Assembly (NCBI RefSeq): GCF_004362715.1
Contig: NZ_SNYC01000004.1
Location: 992,001-1,056,000, forward strand
DNA from: Pedobacter metabolipauper
GTDB taxonomy: Bacteria; Bacteroidota; Bacteroidia; Sphingobacteriales; Sphingobacteriaceae
Direction of reading: 5' to 3'
DNA: 64,000 nt
Shown piece after piece: positions 54,322 through 63,400 of this stretch. Made by a program: the position numbers and the translations under genes. How positions within the stretch are numbered: position 1 is the first letter of the stretch; the number at the start of each line of letters is the position of its first letter. The notes beneath the pieces are model-generated. The model did not search any database, had not been told where the DNA came from, and saw only the letters and a list, made by a program, of their open reading frames with translations.

Positions 54322-55631
54322 CGTTCCATTTTACTGTATAATGTTTTGCGATCTATGTTGAGCAATTTCGCCGCCTTTGATTTGTTGTACTTTACTTTAA
54401 GCAGGGTTTCCATGATCAGGGTCTTTTCATTAACCTCATTAATGGCCTTTAGGTCTGATCCTGTCGGTCTTGGAGATTGGTTAATGGCAACGATCATCTC
54501 TTCTGGCAGGGATTCGATTTCTAACGTCTCAGTGGTAGAGAGCAATACCATCCGCTTGATCACATTTTTAAGCTCACGCAGGTTTCCTGGCCAATCGTAT
54601 TGAAACAAGATCTCTGCTACTGCTTTAGACAATTGCGTTACATTTCTTTGGAGTTCAGCATTGGATTGTTTGATAAAGTGATTGATGAACAATTCAAGAT
54701 CTTTCCCACGGTCGCGCAATGCCGGAAGCTGTATTTTAAATTCATTGAGCCGGTGGTACAGATCTTCTCTAAATGTACCATTTGTAACACTGGTTTTAAG
54801 GTCATCATTTGTAGCCGTAATGATCCGTACATCTACTTTAATGTTTTTTGTTGTGCCTAATGGCTGGATTACCCTTTCCTGAATGGCCCGCAATAATTTA
54901 ACCTGCACTTCATAACTCAGGTTACCTACTTCATCTAAAAATAAGGTGCCCCCGTGAGCAGCTTCAAACTGTCCTTTTTTATCATTTAAAGCGCCTGTAA
55001 ACGATCCTTTAGCATGGCCGAAAAGTTCACTTGCAGCCAGGTCTTTAGATAGTGCGCCGCAATCTATGGCAACAAATGGCTTATGGCTCCGCTTACTCTG
55101 CAGGTGCAGTGTTCTTGCGGCATACTCTTTCCCTGTTCCGCTTTCTCCCTGGATGATCACAGACATATCTGTAGGTGCCACAAGGCTGATGTGCTCGTAA
55201 AGCTTATCGGCCAGCGCACTTTTGCCTTTTATGGTGTCAGGCGATTCAATGGAATTCGTATTGGCCGTTTCTTTTTTGCCCAGTGCCTTGCTGATGATCA
55301 TCAGCAGTTCATCTGGATTAACGGGTTTGGTAATGTAGTCAAAAGCGCCCAGCTGAATGGATTTTACAGCTGTTTTGACATCATTGAAACTGGTCATGAT
55401 TAATATGGGCTGGATAGATCCTTTATCACGAAGATAAGTCAGTACATCTAAACCGGTACCATCAGGCAAACGATAATCAACCAGCAGCAGCTCAAAGGTT
55501 TCTTGTGCCAGCACCTGGAAACTTTTCTTGAGATCGTGTACTGCTGTTACTTCATGGCCATTCTTTTTTAGAAAGCCTTCCAGGATCTGGGAGAACGTTA
55601 GGTCGTCTTCAATGATTAGTATTTTTGCCAT
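54306..55631 (-). CDS. NtrC-family sigma-54-dependent response regulator
   Basis: The 441-residue activator has a receiver with Asp52 in LLLVDYRLPDGTG, a AAA+ sigma-54 domain and a Fis-type HTH. The AAA+ domain has Walker A GESGTGKE (162-169), the sigma-54-contacting loop GSFTGA (209-214, a variant of GAFTGA) and Walker B FLDEVG. The C-terminal HTH ends in YNKSKAAKLLNIDRKTLYSKMERY. It converges on the hybrid kinase gene and is a probable target of that phosphorelay. rpoN itself is not in the window. Confidence 0.94.
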   Translation of the reverse strand: MAKILIIEDDLTFSQILEGFLKKNGHEVTAVHDLKKSFQVLAQETFELLLVDYRLPDGTGLDVLTYLRDKGSIQPILIMTSFNDVKTAVKSIQLGAFDYITKPVNPDELLMIISKALGKKETANTNSIESPDTIKGKSALADKLYEHISLVAPTDMSVIIQGESGTGKEYAARTLHLQSKRSHKPFVAIDCGALSKDLAASELFGHAKGSFTGALNDKKGQFEAAHGGTLFLDEVGNLSYEVQVKLLRAIQERVIQPLGTTKNIKVDVRIITATNDDLKTSVTNGTFREDLYHRLNEFKIQLPALRDRGKDLELFINHFIKQSNAELQRNVTQLSKAVAEILFQYDWPGNLRELKNVIKRMVLLSTTETLEIESLPEEMIVAINQSPRPTGSDLKAINEVNEKTLIMETLLKVKYNKSKAAKLLNIDRKTLYSKMERYEIE

Positions 55632-55661
55632 AGGATTGCGCTCTAAAATACTAACAAAAAT

Positions 55662-55690
55662 ATAAAAGCCGGACTAAATCCGGCTTTTAT
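55662..55690 (-). terminator. Terminator-like hairpin between small secreted gene and activator
   Basis: A perfect 12-bp stem, ATAAAAGCCGGA at 55662-55673 with TCCGGCTTTTAT at 55679-55690, has loop CTAAA. It is 28 bp downstream of the small secreted-protein gene and 30 bp upstream of the sigma-54 activator's ATG, both transcribed leftward. It probably ends the former transcript. Confidence 0.75.
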
Positions 55691-55718
55691 TAGATATTGA
55701 TGATAATTATTGAGGGGA

Positions 55719-56030
55719 CTATTCGATAACGGTACCATCTTTTGTGATTTTCAAAGAAGACAATTCTTCTTCTTTTTTAACATCAACATGATAGTATTGG
55801 GTTTTGTCTGCTTTAGTTACCAGGAACGCCGCAGTTGGCGTCCATACTTTATATTTCTCAGAAGCCAGGGTTGCTTTAACCGGATCTGGAAGGTCTTTTA
55901 ACTCGACCGGAGTTTTAGTGGTGCTGTCCTGAACAGCTACTATGATTGGGTTAGACTTAATTTCGTTAGCGTTTACTGTCGTTAATCCAGCGATTGCGAA
56001 AAATGCTGCTGATAAGATGATCTTTTTCAT
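55719..56030 (-). CDS. Small exported hypothetical protein
   Basis: A 103-residue secreted protein: signal peptide KKIILSAAFFAIAGLTTVNA, then a mature part of about 80 residues with DLPDPVKATLASEKYKVWTPTAAFLV and closing strands. The mature part resembles PepSY-like/BLIP-fold proteins common in Bacteroidota periplasms (the -LPxxVKxxLxxxyxxW motif). The role is unknown. It is followed by a terminator and divergent from the Rrf2 gene. Confidence 0.75.
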   Translation of the reverse strand: MKKIILSAAFFAIAGLTTVNANEIKSNPIIVAVQDSTTKTPVELKDLPDPVKATLASEKYKVWTPTAAFLVTKADKTQYYHVDVKKEEELSSLKITKDGTVIE

Positions 56031-56237
56031 AAAATATGTTTTAAAATGTTCGTTTAATAATTATACAAAGACATACTTCATAATGGTGCCAATGCCTTTA
56101 TTAATTTTTATATAACTGATAATCAGTGTTTAATGGTTATTTCCGGTTTTTTAAAATGTAGCATTGTTCCACACTTTGTGGCTAATGTTTGCAAAAACAG
56201 GTGTCCCAATTTGATTTTCCGGATTCGATTCTAAAAA

Positions 56238-56273
56238 AATCATATATGAATCGTGTAGGATTCATATATGATT
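56238..56273. promoter_or_regulatory. 15-bp perfect inverted repeat, likely Rrf2 operator
   Basis: AATCATATATGAATC at 56238-56252 and GATTCATATATGATT at 56259-56273 are exact inverted repeats around a 6-base spacer. Each arm contains the self-complementary CATATATG. The element lies 28 bp upstream of the Rrf2 ATG and covers the -33 region of a promoter whose -7 box, TAGATTTG, is at 56289-56296. That box is so near the ATG that the mRNA would be almost leaderless. Autorepression by the Rrf2 protein is the obvious inference. Confidence 0.7.
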
Positions 56274-56301
56274 CCGTAAATCTTTTCTTAGATTTGTTAA
56301 T

Positions 56302-56739
56302 ATGCTGTCTAAGAAAACGAAATATGCGATAAAAGCACTTGTAGCTCTTGGTAAGAATGCAGGAAACCCACCGATGCAAATTGTAAAGCTGGCTGAAATG
56401 GAAATGATTCCACGAAAGTTTTTAGAGCAGATCCTTTTAGATATGCGCAATGCCGGATATTTGTACAGTAAGAAGGGTGCTGGGGGAGGATACAGCCTGA
56501 ATAAAGATCCGAAAGATATATTTCTGGCAGATATACTTAGAATTACCGACGGTCCTATAGCGATGGTTCCATGTGCCAGTTTGAAGTTTTACCGTAAATG
56601 TGATGAATGTCATGACGAGGTTACCTGCGGGATCCGCAAAACATTTATTGATGTACGTAATGCCACGCTTAACGTACTTGCTGAAACTTCTATAGCAGAT
56701 GTGATTGCCCGTGAAACGGATAAAGTAGTCACCAATTAA
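56302..56739 (+). CDS. Rrf2-family transcriptional regulator with four cysteines
   Basis: The 145-residue winged-helix regulator has the Rrf2 signature (LSKKTKYAIKALVALG, FLEQILLDMRNAGYLYSKKGAGGGYSL). Cys91, Cys100, Cys103 and Cys109 give a C-x8-C-x2-C-x5-C pattern in the wing-to-dimer region, where IscR and NsrR hold an Fe-S cluster, so an Fe-S or thiol sensor is likely. It stands ahead of a siroheme-type methyltransferase gene. A role in sulfur or nitrite metabolism is inferred from this neighbour, not shown. A perfect operator palindrome lies upstream. Confidence 0.9.
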   Translation: MLSKKTKYAIKALVALGKNAGNPPMQIVKLAEMEMIPRKFLEQILLDMRNAGYLYSKKGAGGGYSLNKDPKDIFLADILRITDGPIAMVPCASLKFYRKCDECHDEVTCGIRKTFIDVRNATLNVLAETSIADVIARETDKVVTN

Positions 56740-56761
56740 ATTATCTTAAATAAATACTACT

Positions 56762-56786
56762 AATTCCATAGAATTTGTTACATTTG
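56762..56786 (+). promoter_or_regulatory. Promoter and small palindrome ahead of cobA
   Basis: TACATTTG at 56779-56786 fits TAnnTTTG exactly and would place a start near 56792, ahead of the ATG at 56829. The palindrome AATTC-CATA-GAATT at 56762-56775 lies just upstream, where an operator would be. It does not resemble the Rrf2 palindrome. No matching TTG was found at the correct spacing. Confidence 0.4.
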
Positions 56787-56828
56787 TTATCTAAAGCAAG
56801 TGTATCCATTCATTTAAGTAGTTGGGAG

Positions 56829-57620
56829 ATGATTTTAAATAAAACAACAAGCCGCATAAAAGAACCCAAAATCACCCTGGTAGGTGCTGGTCCTGGAGAT
56901 CCTGAATTGATTAGTTTAAAGGGAATGAAGGCCATTGGTAATGCCGATGTGGTATTATACGATGCCCAGGTTAATGGCGCTCTTTTGAATTATGCTTCTG
57001 AAAAAGCAATAAAGATCTATGTTGGCGGAAAATCTGACAATGAACCTTTTTCACAGGATGCGGTAAATAAGCTGATGATTGATTATGCGCTTAATTACGG
57101 TCATGTGGTTCGCTTAAAAAGTGGTGATCCGTTTGTTTTTGCAGGAGGTTTTGAAGAGGTAGACTTTGCGGAGTCATATAGTATAGAAACGGAGATCATC
57201 CCTGGCATTTCGAGTGCTATTGGTGTACCGGGACTTCATAAAATTCCAATGACCTACAGTAACCTGAGTGAAAGCTTCTGGGTTCTTGCTGGTACCAACC
57301 AAAAAGGTGATCTTTCTTCCGACCTTTACGTTGCCGCAAAATCCAATGCTACTGTCGTAGTGCTGATGGGGATAGAAAAGATACAGGAGATTGCTGCCAT
57401 TTTTCAGGCAGAGGGAAAGAACCGGCTTCCGGTTGCTGTTATTGAAAATGGATCGTCGCAGCAGGAAACCATTAAAATTGGTGTGGTTGATACGATTGCT
57501 GAATTAATCTCGGACCATAAGATAGAATCTCCTGCATTATTGATCTTTGGAGACGTGGTTTCCCTGCACCCTTCATTTTTCCGCATTCGTGATTTTTATC
57601 AATTGATTGACCAGGAGTAA
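56829..57620 (+). CDS. cobA: Uroporphyrinogen-III C-methyltransferase (SUMT/CobA-type)
   Basis: The 263-residue SAM-dependent methylase makes precorrin-2, the branch point to siroheme and cobalamin. The ATG at 56829 gives the start before KEPKITLVGAGPGDPELISLKGMKAI; a longer frame begins upstream of the likely transcript start. Core motifs are VRLKSGDPFVF, IIPGISSAIGVPG and AVIENGSSQQETIKIG. One motif departs from the family norm: GDPFVFAGGFEEV in place of GDPFxFGRGGEE. It has no CysG oxidase/ferrochelatase domain, so the later steps of siroheme synthesis are encoded elsewhere. It follows an Rrf2 regulator. Confidence 0.87.
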   Translation: MILNKTTSRIKEPKITLVGAGPGDPELISLKGMKAIGNADVVLYDAQVNGALLNYASEKAIKIYVGGKSDNEPFSQDAVNKLMIDYALNYGHVVRLKSGDPFVFAGGFEEVDFAESYSIETEIIPGISSAIGVPGLHKIPMTYSNLSESFWVLAGTNQKGDLSSDLYVAAKSNATVVVLMGIEKIQEIAAIFQAEGKNRLPVAVIENGSSQQETIKIGVVDTIAELISDHKIESPALLIFGDVVSLHPSFFRIRDFYQLIDQE

Positions 57621-57679
57621 TTTTATTATCCTGGTTAATCCCAACAAAAAAATCTGCTCATTACCTGATTAAATAGCAG

Positions 57680-60181
57680 TCAGCAATTTACTGGAATGTT
57701 ATTGTCTTCAATAAAGCATAAGCGGTCATATTTATATTCATTAACCCGGATCGGATCGTTCAGTGCTGTAAATATTTCTATAATTAGATTATAAGCCATT
57801 AGACAGTTTAAATTAAGCTGATTCCTTTTAAAAAGCTGAAGGCTTTCTAGGGCAAGATCATAGGCAGCCATATATTCTTCTTTATTTTTCATTTGGTTGG
57901 CCTGCATTAATCTCAGAATTGATTCTGAGAATTTGGTGATCCTAAATTTCATTTTATTACGGTCCAGCATCACAAGGATCTTTTCCATTTTATCTGTATT
58001 CTTTCCCGGGTTTATTTTAGAATTGACCAATGCGTAGATATTCATAAAAAATATACAGTGCGGGGTTCTTCTTGAAAAGGTTGAAGGATGCTGATTGAGT
58101 ATCAGCCTGATCATTTTGGAAGTCTTTTCCATATCTCCTGACAAAAAATGAAGTTGTATGATCAAAAGATAAGTTATTGATTGTTCAATGGTCAATTCTT
58201 CGGTTCCCTGGTTTAAGATCATTGCTTCAAAATGAGCTAAATCAAATTCATTTTTTGATGAAACATCCATCACCTTTGCATATATAGCCTTAGAGATTTT
58301 GTAGGGGTCTGCCGGCCATGTATTTGAGCTGTATTGTGATAGTATTTCTGATCTTTTTCCAATCCGTTTATGGTCCAGGCTAAATACATCAAATAGCAGC
58401 AAAAGGGATTGATAAACCAACAGGTATGCCTCCGAATCTGTAATTTGTATCCATACATGAACCGCATCTTTAAAACAGGAATCTGCAAAATCAAAACTCA
58501 TCATCTGTTTGATTATCGCTTCATGAAGCCCCTGTTCCTGTATTGCTTTGATCGTATCCGGATTAAACTTCGACTTGTATTCCAGATTTTCAGCGATGAA
58601 CAAGATCAAATAATTTCTTTCATAGTTATTGAGATCCAGGTCAAATAAGAATGTTAACGATTTGAAATCCCCAATCCTGGTAATAAATCTAATGGTCCAC
58701 TGCAACAGTTGAAACCTTGCCTGGTTGTTGTCATATTCATTCCTGATGTATTCAAAAAAGGAACGGTCTACTTTTAAATGGAATTTCTCCAATAGTTCAA
58801 TAAACAGGAAATATTCAAATATGTGCGGATGAATGAAACGAACAAATTCACGGGGATGAAACTCTTCATGGCTTTTCTCTTCCATGAGTATCCCATCGGA
58901 TAGGAGTTCCGTATAGGCATTCTTAAATGCTGATAGTTCACTGATCAGATCATCTTTGGAAACCGCATGTCCGTTTTTGCCATATTCCGTTAACTGAACT
59001 ACCTTTTTTAAGAAAAGGATCTTTTCTGTATAATAATTTGAGCGGTAAATTTTATCCTGAATAAACCGCGATATCAGTTCATAAAATGTGATGTTCGTTG
59101 AATAATTAAAATGCGGGTCTTCTTCTTTCAGTTGATAATACAACTGAATGTGAAATGGGAATTTTAATTGATTTTTAAGTTTAGGATTTATGGCCTGAAC
59201 ATCATACCTGTTTATTTTTGAGATGATCAGATCTACTTCTTTCTCTGTAAGCGATGGTACATTGGAAACTTCATTCAGGTTGAAATAATTTCCGGGAAAC
59301 CATTTGGTTTTGAGAAATGCCGAATGTCTGATGCAGTCATAAAACCGGATCCATGTAGTAGAGCGCATGCTCATTACCAATTTAATGCTATTGCTGTCCT
59401 CTATGGTGCATATAAAATCTATGATGCTATCGAATAGTTGTTTTTTGAGATCGTTTTTAAGGACAAGTTCTGAAAAGCCATCCATAAAGATGATGAATTT
59501 GCCTCCTGAAGCATTATAGTTTTTATTGATGTGGTTGATGAGGCTGTCGTTGGAATGAATTCCAAGCTGTTCTTTAAGCTGGTCTTCCAGGTTTACCGAA
59601 ACATGCTCTTTATTGAACAGGGTATAAGCCGTAATGAACAGAAGGGTTGAGTTTTTATATACCGGAAGTTCATTGCTTAAGAATCTTTCTGCCAGATGTC
59701 CCAGGATTATGGTTCTTCCATATCCCGGTTGTGAAATAAATGAGGTAAAACTATAATTGCTCTTAAAAAAATCTTCAAAATCATGTTCAGCAAATTTCCT
59801 GCTGATGGTAAGTTCGTAAGGCATACCTGATCTGTTCTTTACTCCCTTAAGGGTAAAGTCGGTTATCCTTGTCGCTTTTTCCTGGATCTCCTTCCAGCTA
59901 TGAATAACATGCTGCTTATTGGAGTTGCCTGCGAAGATCTCCGATCCGCTATATTCATCATTTACATATTCAGATAAGGTAGTTAACGTAAATTTTGAGA
60001 AATTATGTTTCACTACCGCAAAGCCAAACAACCTTTTAATGGTTGTCTCACTAACATTCTTATTTAATGTTCGGCTTATCTCAATAGAAATTCTTTTACA
60101 GTCAGCTGGAGTAATCGTTCGGATACCTGTCTTGGAAAGAATTAAACTTTTAAGTTCATTCAATATCGTTGTTTCATCCAT
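57680..60181 (-). CDS. HTH-NACHT-like STAND protein with degenerate P-loop
   Basis: An 833-residue protein. Residues 1-80 form a small helical domain (ISRTLNKNVSETTIKRLFGF, then FTLTTLSEYVNDEY) of a type found at the N-terminus of many Bacteroidota regulators. A STAND/NACHT-type NTPase follows: the P-loop at 150-157 reads SQPGYGRT, with Ser and Arg where Gly and Lys are expected, and the Walker B region at 228-238 reads KFIIFMDGFSE. A winged-helix-like part (EYFLFIELL region) and long helical TPR-like C-terminus come next. There is no recognisable effector (nuclease, protease or TIR). It is divergent from a giant surface protein. It may be a regulator or a defence-type sensor; the degenerate motifs make NTP hydrolysis doubtful. 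Confidence 0.7.
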   Translation of the reverse strand: MDETTILNELKSLILSKTGIRTITPADCKRISIEISRTLNKNVSETTIKRLFGFAVVKHNFSKFTLTTLSEYVNDEYSGSEIFAGNSNKQHVIHSWKEIQEKATRITDFTLKGVKNRSGMPYELTISRKFAEHDFEDFFKSNYSFTSFISQPGYGRTIILGHLAERFLSNELPVYKNSTLLFITAYTLFNKEHVSVNLEDQLKEQLGIHSNDSLINHINKNYNASGGKFIIFMDGFSELVLKNDLKKQLFDSIIDFICTIEDSNSIKLVMSMRSTTWIRFYDCIRHSAFLKTKWFPGNYFNLNEVSNVPSLTEKEVDLIISKINRYDVQAINPKLKNQLKFPFHIQLYYQLKEEDPHFNYSTNITFYELISRFIQDKIYRSNYYTEKILFLKKVVQLTEYGKNGHAVSKDDLISELSAFKNAYTELLSDGILMEEKSHEEFHPREFVRFIHPHIFEYFLFIELLEKFHLKVDRSFFEYIRNEYDNNQARFQLLQWTIRFITRIGDFKSLTFLFDLDLNNYERNYLILFIAENLEYKSKFNPDTIKAIQEQGLHEAIIKQMMSFDFADSCFKDAVHVWIQITDSEAYLLVYQSLLLLFDVFSLDHKRIGKRSEILSQYSSNTWPADPYKISKAIYAKVMDVSSKNEFDLAHFEAMILNQGTEELTIEQSITYLLIIQLHFLSGDMEKTSKMIRLILNQHPSTFSRRTPHCIFFMNIYALVNSKINPGKNTDKMEKILVMLDRNKMKFRITKFSESILRLMQANQMKNKEEYMAAYDLALESLQLFKRNQLNLNCLMAYNLIIEIFTALNDPIRVNEYKYDRLCFIEDNNIPVNC

Positions 60182-60210
60182 GATACTACGTTATGGTGAG
60201 CATTAATTTT

Positions 60211-60269
60211 TTGCACTTAACGAATATAAAACTTTATCCAAGAACAAAGAACATATCTGTTAAGTGCAA
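60211..60269. promoter_or_regulatory. 11-bp inverted repeat in the divergent promoter region
   Basis: TTGCACTTAAC at 60211-60221 and GTTAAGTGCAA at 60259-60269 are exact inverted repeats 37 bp apart. They lie 30-90 bp upstream of the HTH-NACHT gene start. The repeats could bind the encoded HTH protein. From 60270 to the adhesin start at 60491 I see no further gene or strong signal. Confidence 0.55.
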
Positions 60270-60490
60270 GGAATGAACGTAGCGGTTAAATATTTTGCAA
60301 TATACTACAATACAGTACTTTACATTCCGGTAACACCATAAAGACAGGTTAGTAACCATAAAAATGAACAAAATGAATGGTGGAGGGGTATACAGGTGGT
60401 TTAAATGAACAATTCGAACGAAGATTACATTCTATTCATTGATTAAAATTGTACCAAGTAAAACTAGTATAATCTAAATCACCTACTATA

Positions 60491-63400
60491 TGACGTGGAC
60501 ATCTACCCGGACAAGAATTGTTAAAAAACCTTTATTCTTGTTATTATGTCTCTTAGGCATAACGCTTATAAATTCAAAATCGTATGCGCAATCCAGAACT
60601 TATGCAAATCAGGTAGTTTCTACCAGCCCTAACGGGATGTCTTCGTTAACGGGTTGTGGTTTTCTTGGACTCGGGGCATGTTACAATACAGTTACTGTAG
60701 AAAATGCAGCAAATGCACTGACTGCTGATCCCGCTACGTTCGCAACGTTAAAATCTTCAGGCGGTACAGCCCTCGGATTGGGATCTTATTTCGGAGCCAT
60801 AGAGCTGCAGTTTGCAGCTACCGTCCCTGCTGGTAAAACAGCTTACGTCAGGATAGATTTTGAGGATGATGTACTCAATGCCCTCCTGGGTGGTAATCTG
60901 GGTGGGGCACTTGCAAACCTTACCGGCGGTTTAGTACTGGGTAACCATTCATTTACCGTAGAAGCCAGAAATAATGCGACTACCGTCTTAACAGGTAATA
61001 GTTCTAATTCACTTACGGATGCCATCCGGTTAATAAAAGATGCCAATGGTAATTTTTACATCGCGCTAACTCCAACGCAAGCTTATAATAGAATATATAT
61101 AAGAGACAATACAGATGCCTTGTTGCTGGGTTCTACCAATAGTATGAAAGTATACAACGCTTTCTATACAAGTGGCTCTGCTGATATCTGCGCACAGGCT
61201 TTTGCTACCGGGTTTGAAGGAACTGGTTTAACCGTAGATCTGTTGGGTCTGGGAAAAGCTGGTGTGATCAACGCACAGAATGCAATTGATGCAAATACAA
61301 CCAATTTCTCTGAGGTGAGCCTGGGTGTTCTTGGGGTAGCTGGTTCAATCAGTCAGAATTTCTACTTTGAAAATTTATCCAGTGTTGGTGATGATATCAA
61401 CATCAGGCTTCAGCTTAGCCCGGCACTACTTAATGCAGGTGTGCTAAACAATATTTCAGTTACCGGATACAATGGAACAACACAGACCTTTACCCAAAGT
61501 TTATCTTCCTTAATCAACCTTGACCTTTTGGGGTTGCTAAATACCAGTGTTCCTGTTTCTATTCCTGTTACTCCCGGTGCACAGTTTGACCGGATAAAGA
61601 TTACTTTGTCTTCCTTATTAAACGTAAGTTTAACCCAGACCATTAATTTATATGCAGTTACCCGTTCCGCTGGCAGGCCTGCTTTTTCTACCAGTATTCC
61701 CAATGCCGTATCTATTTGTGCCGGCAGTACAGCTAGCCTGTCTGCAATTACACTTCCGGATAATGAGCTGATCTGGTACGAATCGATCACAGGCGGTACA
61801 GCAGTTGCAACGGTTCAGTACAATGAAGCGTATACCACACCTGCGCTATCTGCAACCAAAACATATTATGTTGCTGCCAGAAGAAAAACATGTACAGAAG
61901 AATCTGCGCGGGTTCCTGTAACCGTTACGGTTACACAAATACCAGATGCACCGGTTATTGCTGCGGTTACTCCGGTTTGCTCCGGTTCTGCAGCCACTTT
62001 GTCGGTAAGTGCACCAGTTACCGGTGTAACCTACAATTGGTATTCAGTAGCTACAGGCGGAACCATACTAGGCACTGGAAATAGTTTTACTACGGGTGCT
62101 TTAACTGCTGCCACTACTTTTTATGTGGAAGCAGTTACAGGTACATGTGTCAATGCAACCCGAACAGCGGTTGTTGTTCCGGTTAATCCGCTGCCTGCAC
62201 TGGCGGTAGTTACTACAAATAATGAAACCATAAGTTCCGGCCAGACGGCAACACTTCGCGCAACAGCCGGTACCGGCGATGTGGTACAATGGTTTGCTGC
62301 AGCTACAGGCGGAAGCCCGATCTTTGTGGGCAACAATTTTACCACGCCTCCTTTATCTGCCACTACAACTTATTATGCCGGGACGTTAAGTGCTGCTGGT
62401 TGTACCAGTGCCACCAGGGTACCAGTGGTTGTAACTGTAGTAAATGGTCCGGTAAATCCGAACTGTAATGCTGCTGTAAGTCAGCAAACGGGGATTGACG
62501 GCATTTGCTTATTGTGCGGAATTACCGGAGCTGGTAATTCTACAGATTCCAATCCGGCTACATTTACAGCGATTAACCTCGCTGTTGGAGTAGGGGCAAC
62601 CGGTTATCAGCGTCTTATCTTTGCGAATCCTGGTTCATCTACAGATAGTATTCGTCTGGATCTTGAAACGCCGACTGGCCTTGCAGACCTGAGTGTGCTT
62701 TCAGGAGTTACGGTTCGGATCATGAACGGAACAACAGTGGTTAGCACGTATCCGCTAAACTCACCGCTTTTAGATCTGCAGCTGTTAACCGGCAACCGAT
62801 TTGTTGCAACGGTACCTGCGGGGGGTGTTTATGATCGCGTAGAGATCCGGTTTGGTGCGTTGGTTTCTGCTTTAAGCAGTTTAAATATTTACGGTGCGGA
62901 GATCATCTATCCAAATCCAACGGTTGCTGCAACCGGACTGGAGATCTGCTCAGGCGGTACCACTACATTAAGTGCCACAGCCAATGGCGGTACTACCTTA
63001 AAGTGGTTCTCATTACCCGCTGGTGGTACAGAAGTTGGATCTGGAGAAACATTTACCACACCTGCCTTAACAGCTACCACAACCTATTACATTGAAGTAA
63101 GTAAAGGCGGCTGTGCAAACGTGCAGCGCATACCGGTTACCGTTACTGTAAACCCGGCCATTGTATTTACAGCTGCCCCGTTAAGTAATGCGACTGTTGC
63201 TGCCGCTTATTCTAAACAAATTACTCCTGCCACTGGCGGAACCCCTGCATTTACCTATACCCTGGCCCCGGGCAGTGTACTTCCAGCCGGATTAACATTA
63301 TCCGGGTCTGGCAGCATCGGTGGTACTCCTGCCGTTGCCGGCAATTTTTCATTTTCAATTTTAGCTACAGACAGTAAAGGCTGTGTGGCTACTGCAAATT

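Noticed and set aside
57680..60181. Assignment as an Avs-type or other known anti-phage defence system
   Set aside because: There is no effector domain, the P-loop is degenerate and there is no neighbouring defence gene; only the broad STAND/NACHT class is supported.
60843..62795. Several minus-strand ORFs within the Ig-repeat protein
   Set aside because: They are Ser/Pro/Thr-rich antisense reflections of the repeats; the plus-strand frame with a signal peptide explains the sequence.
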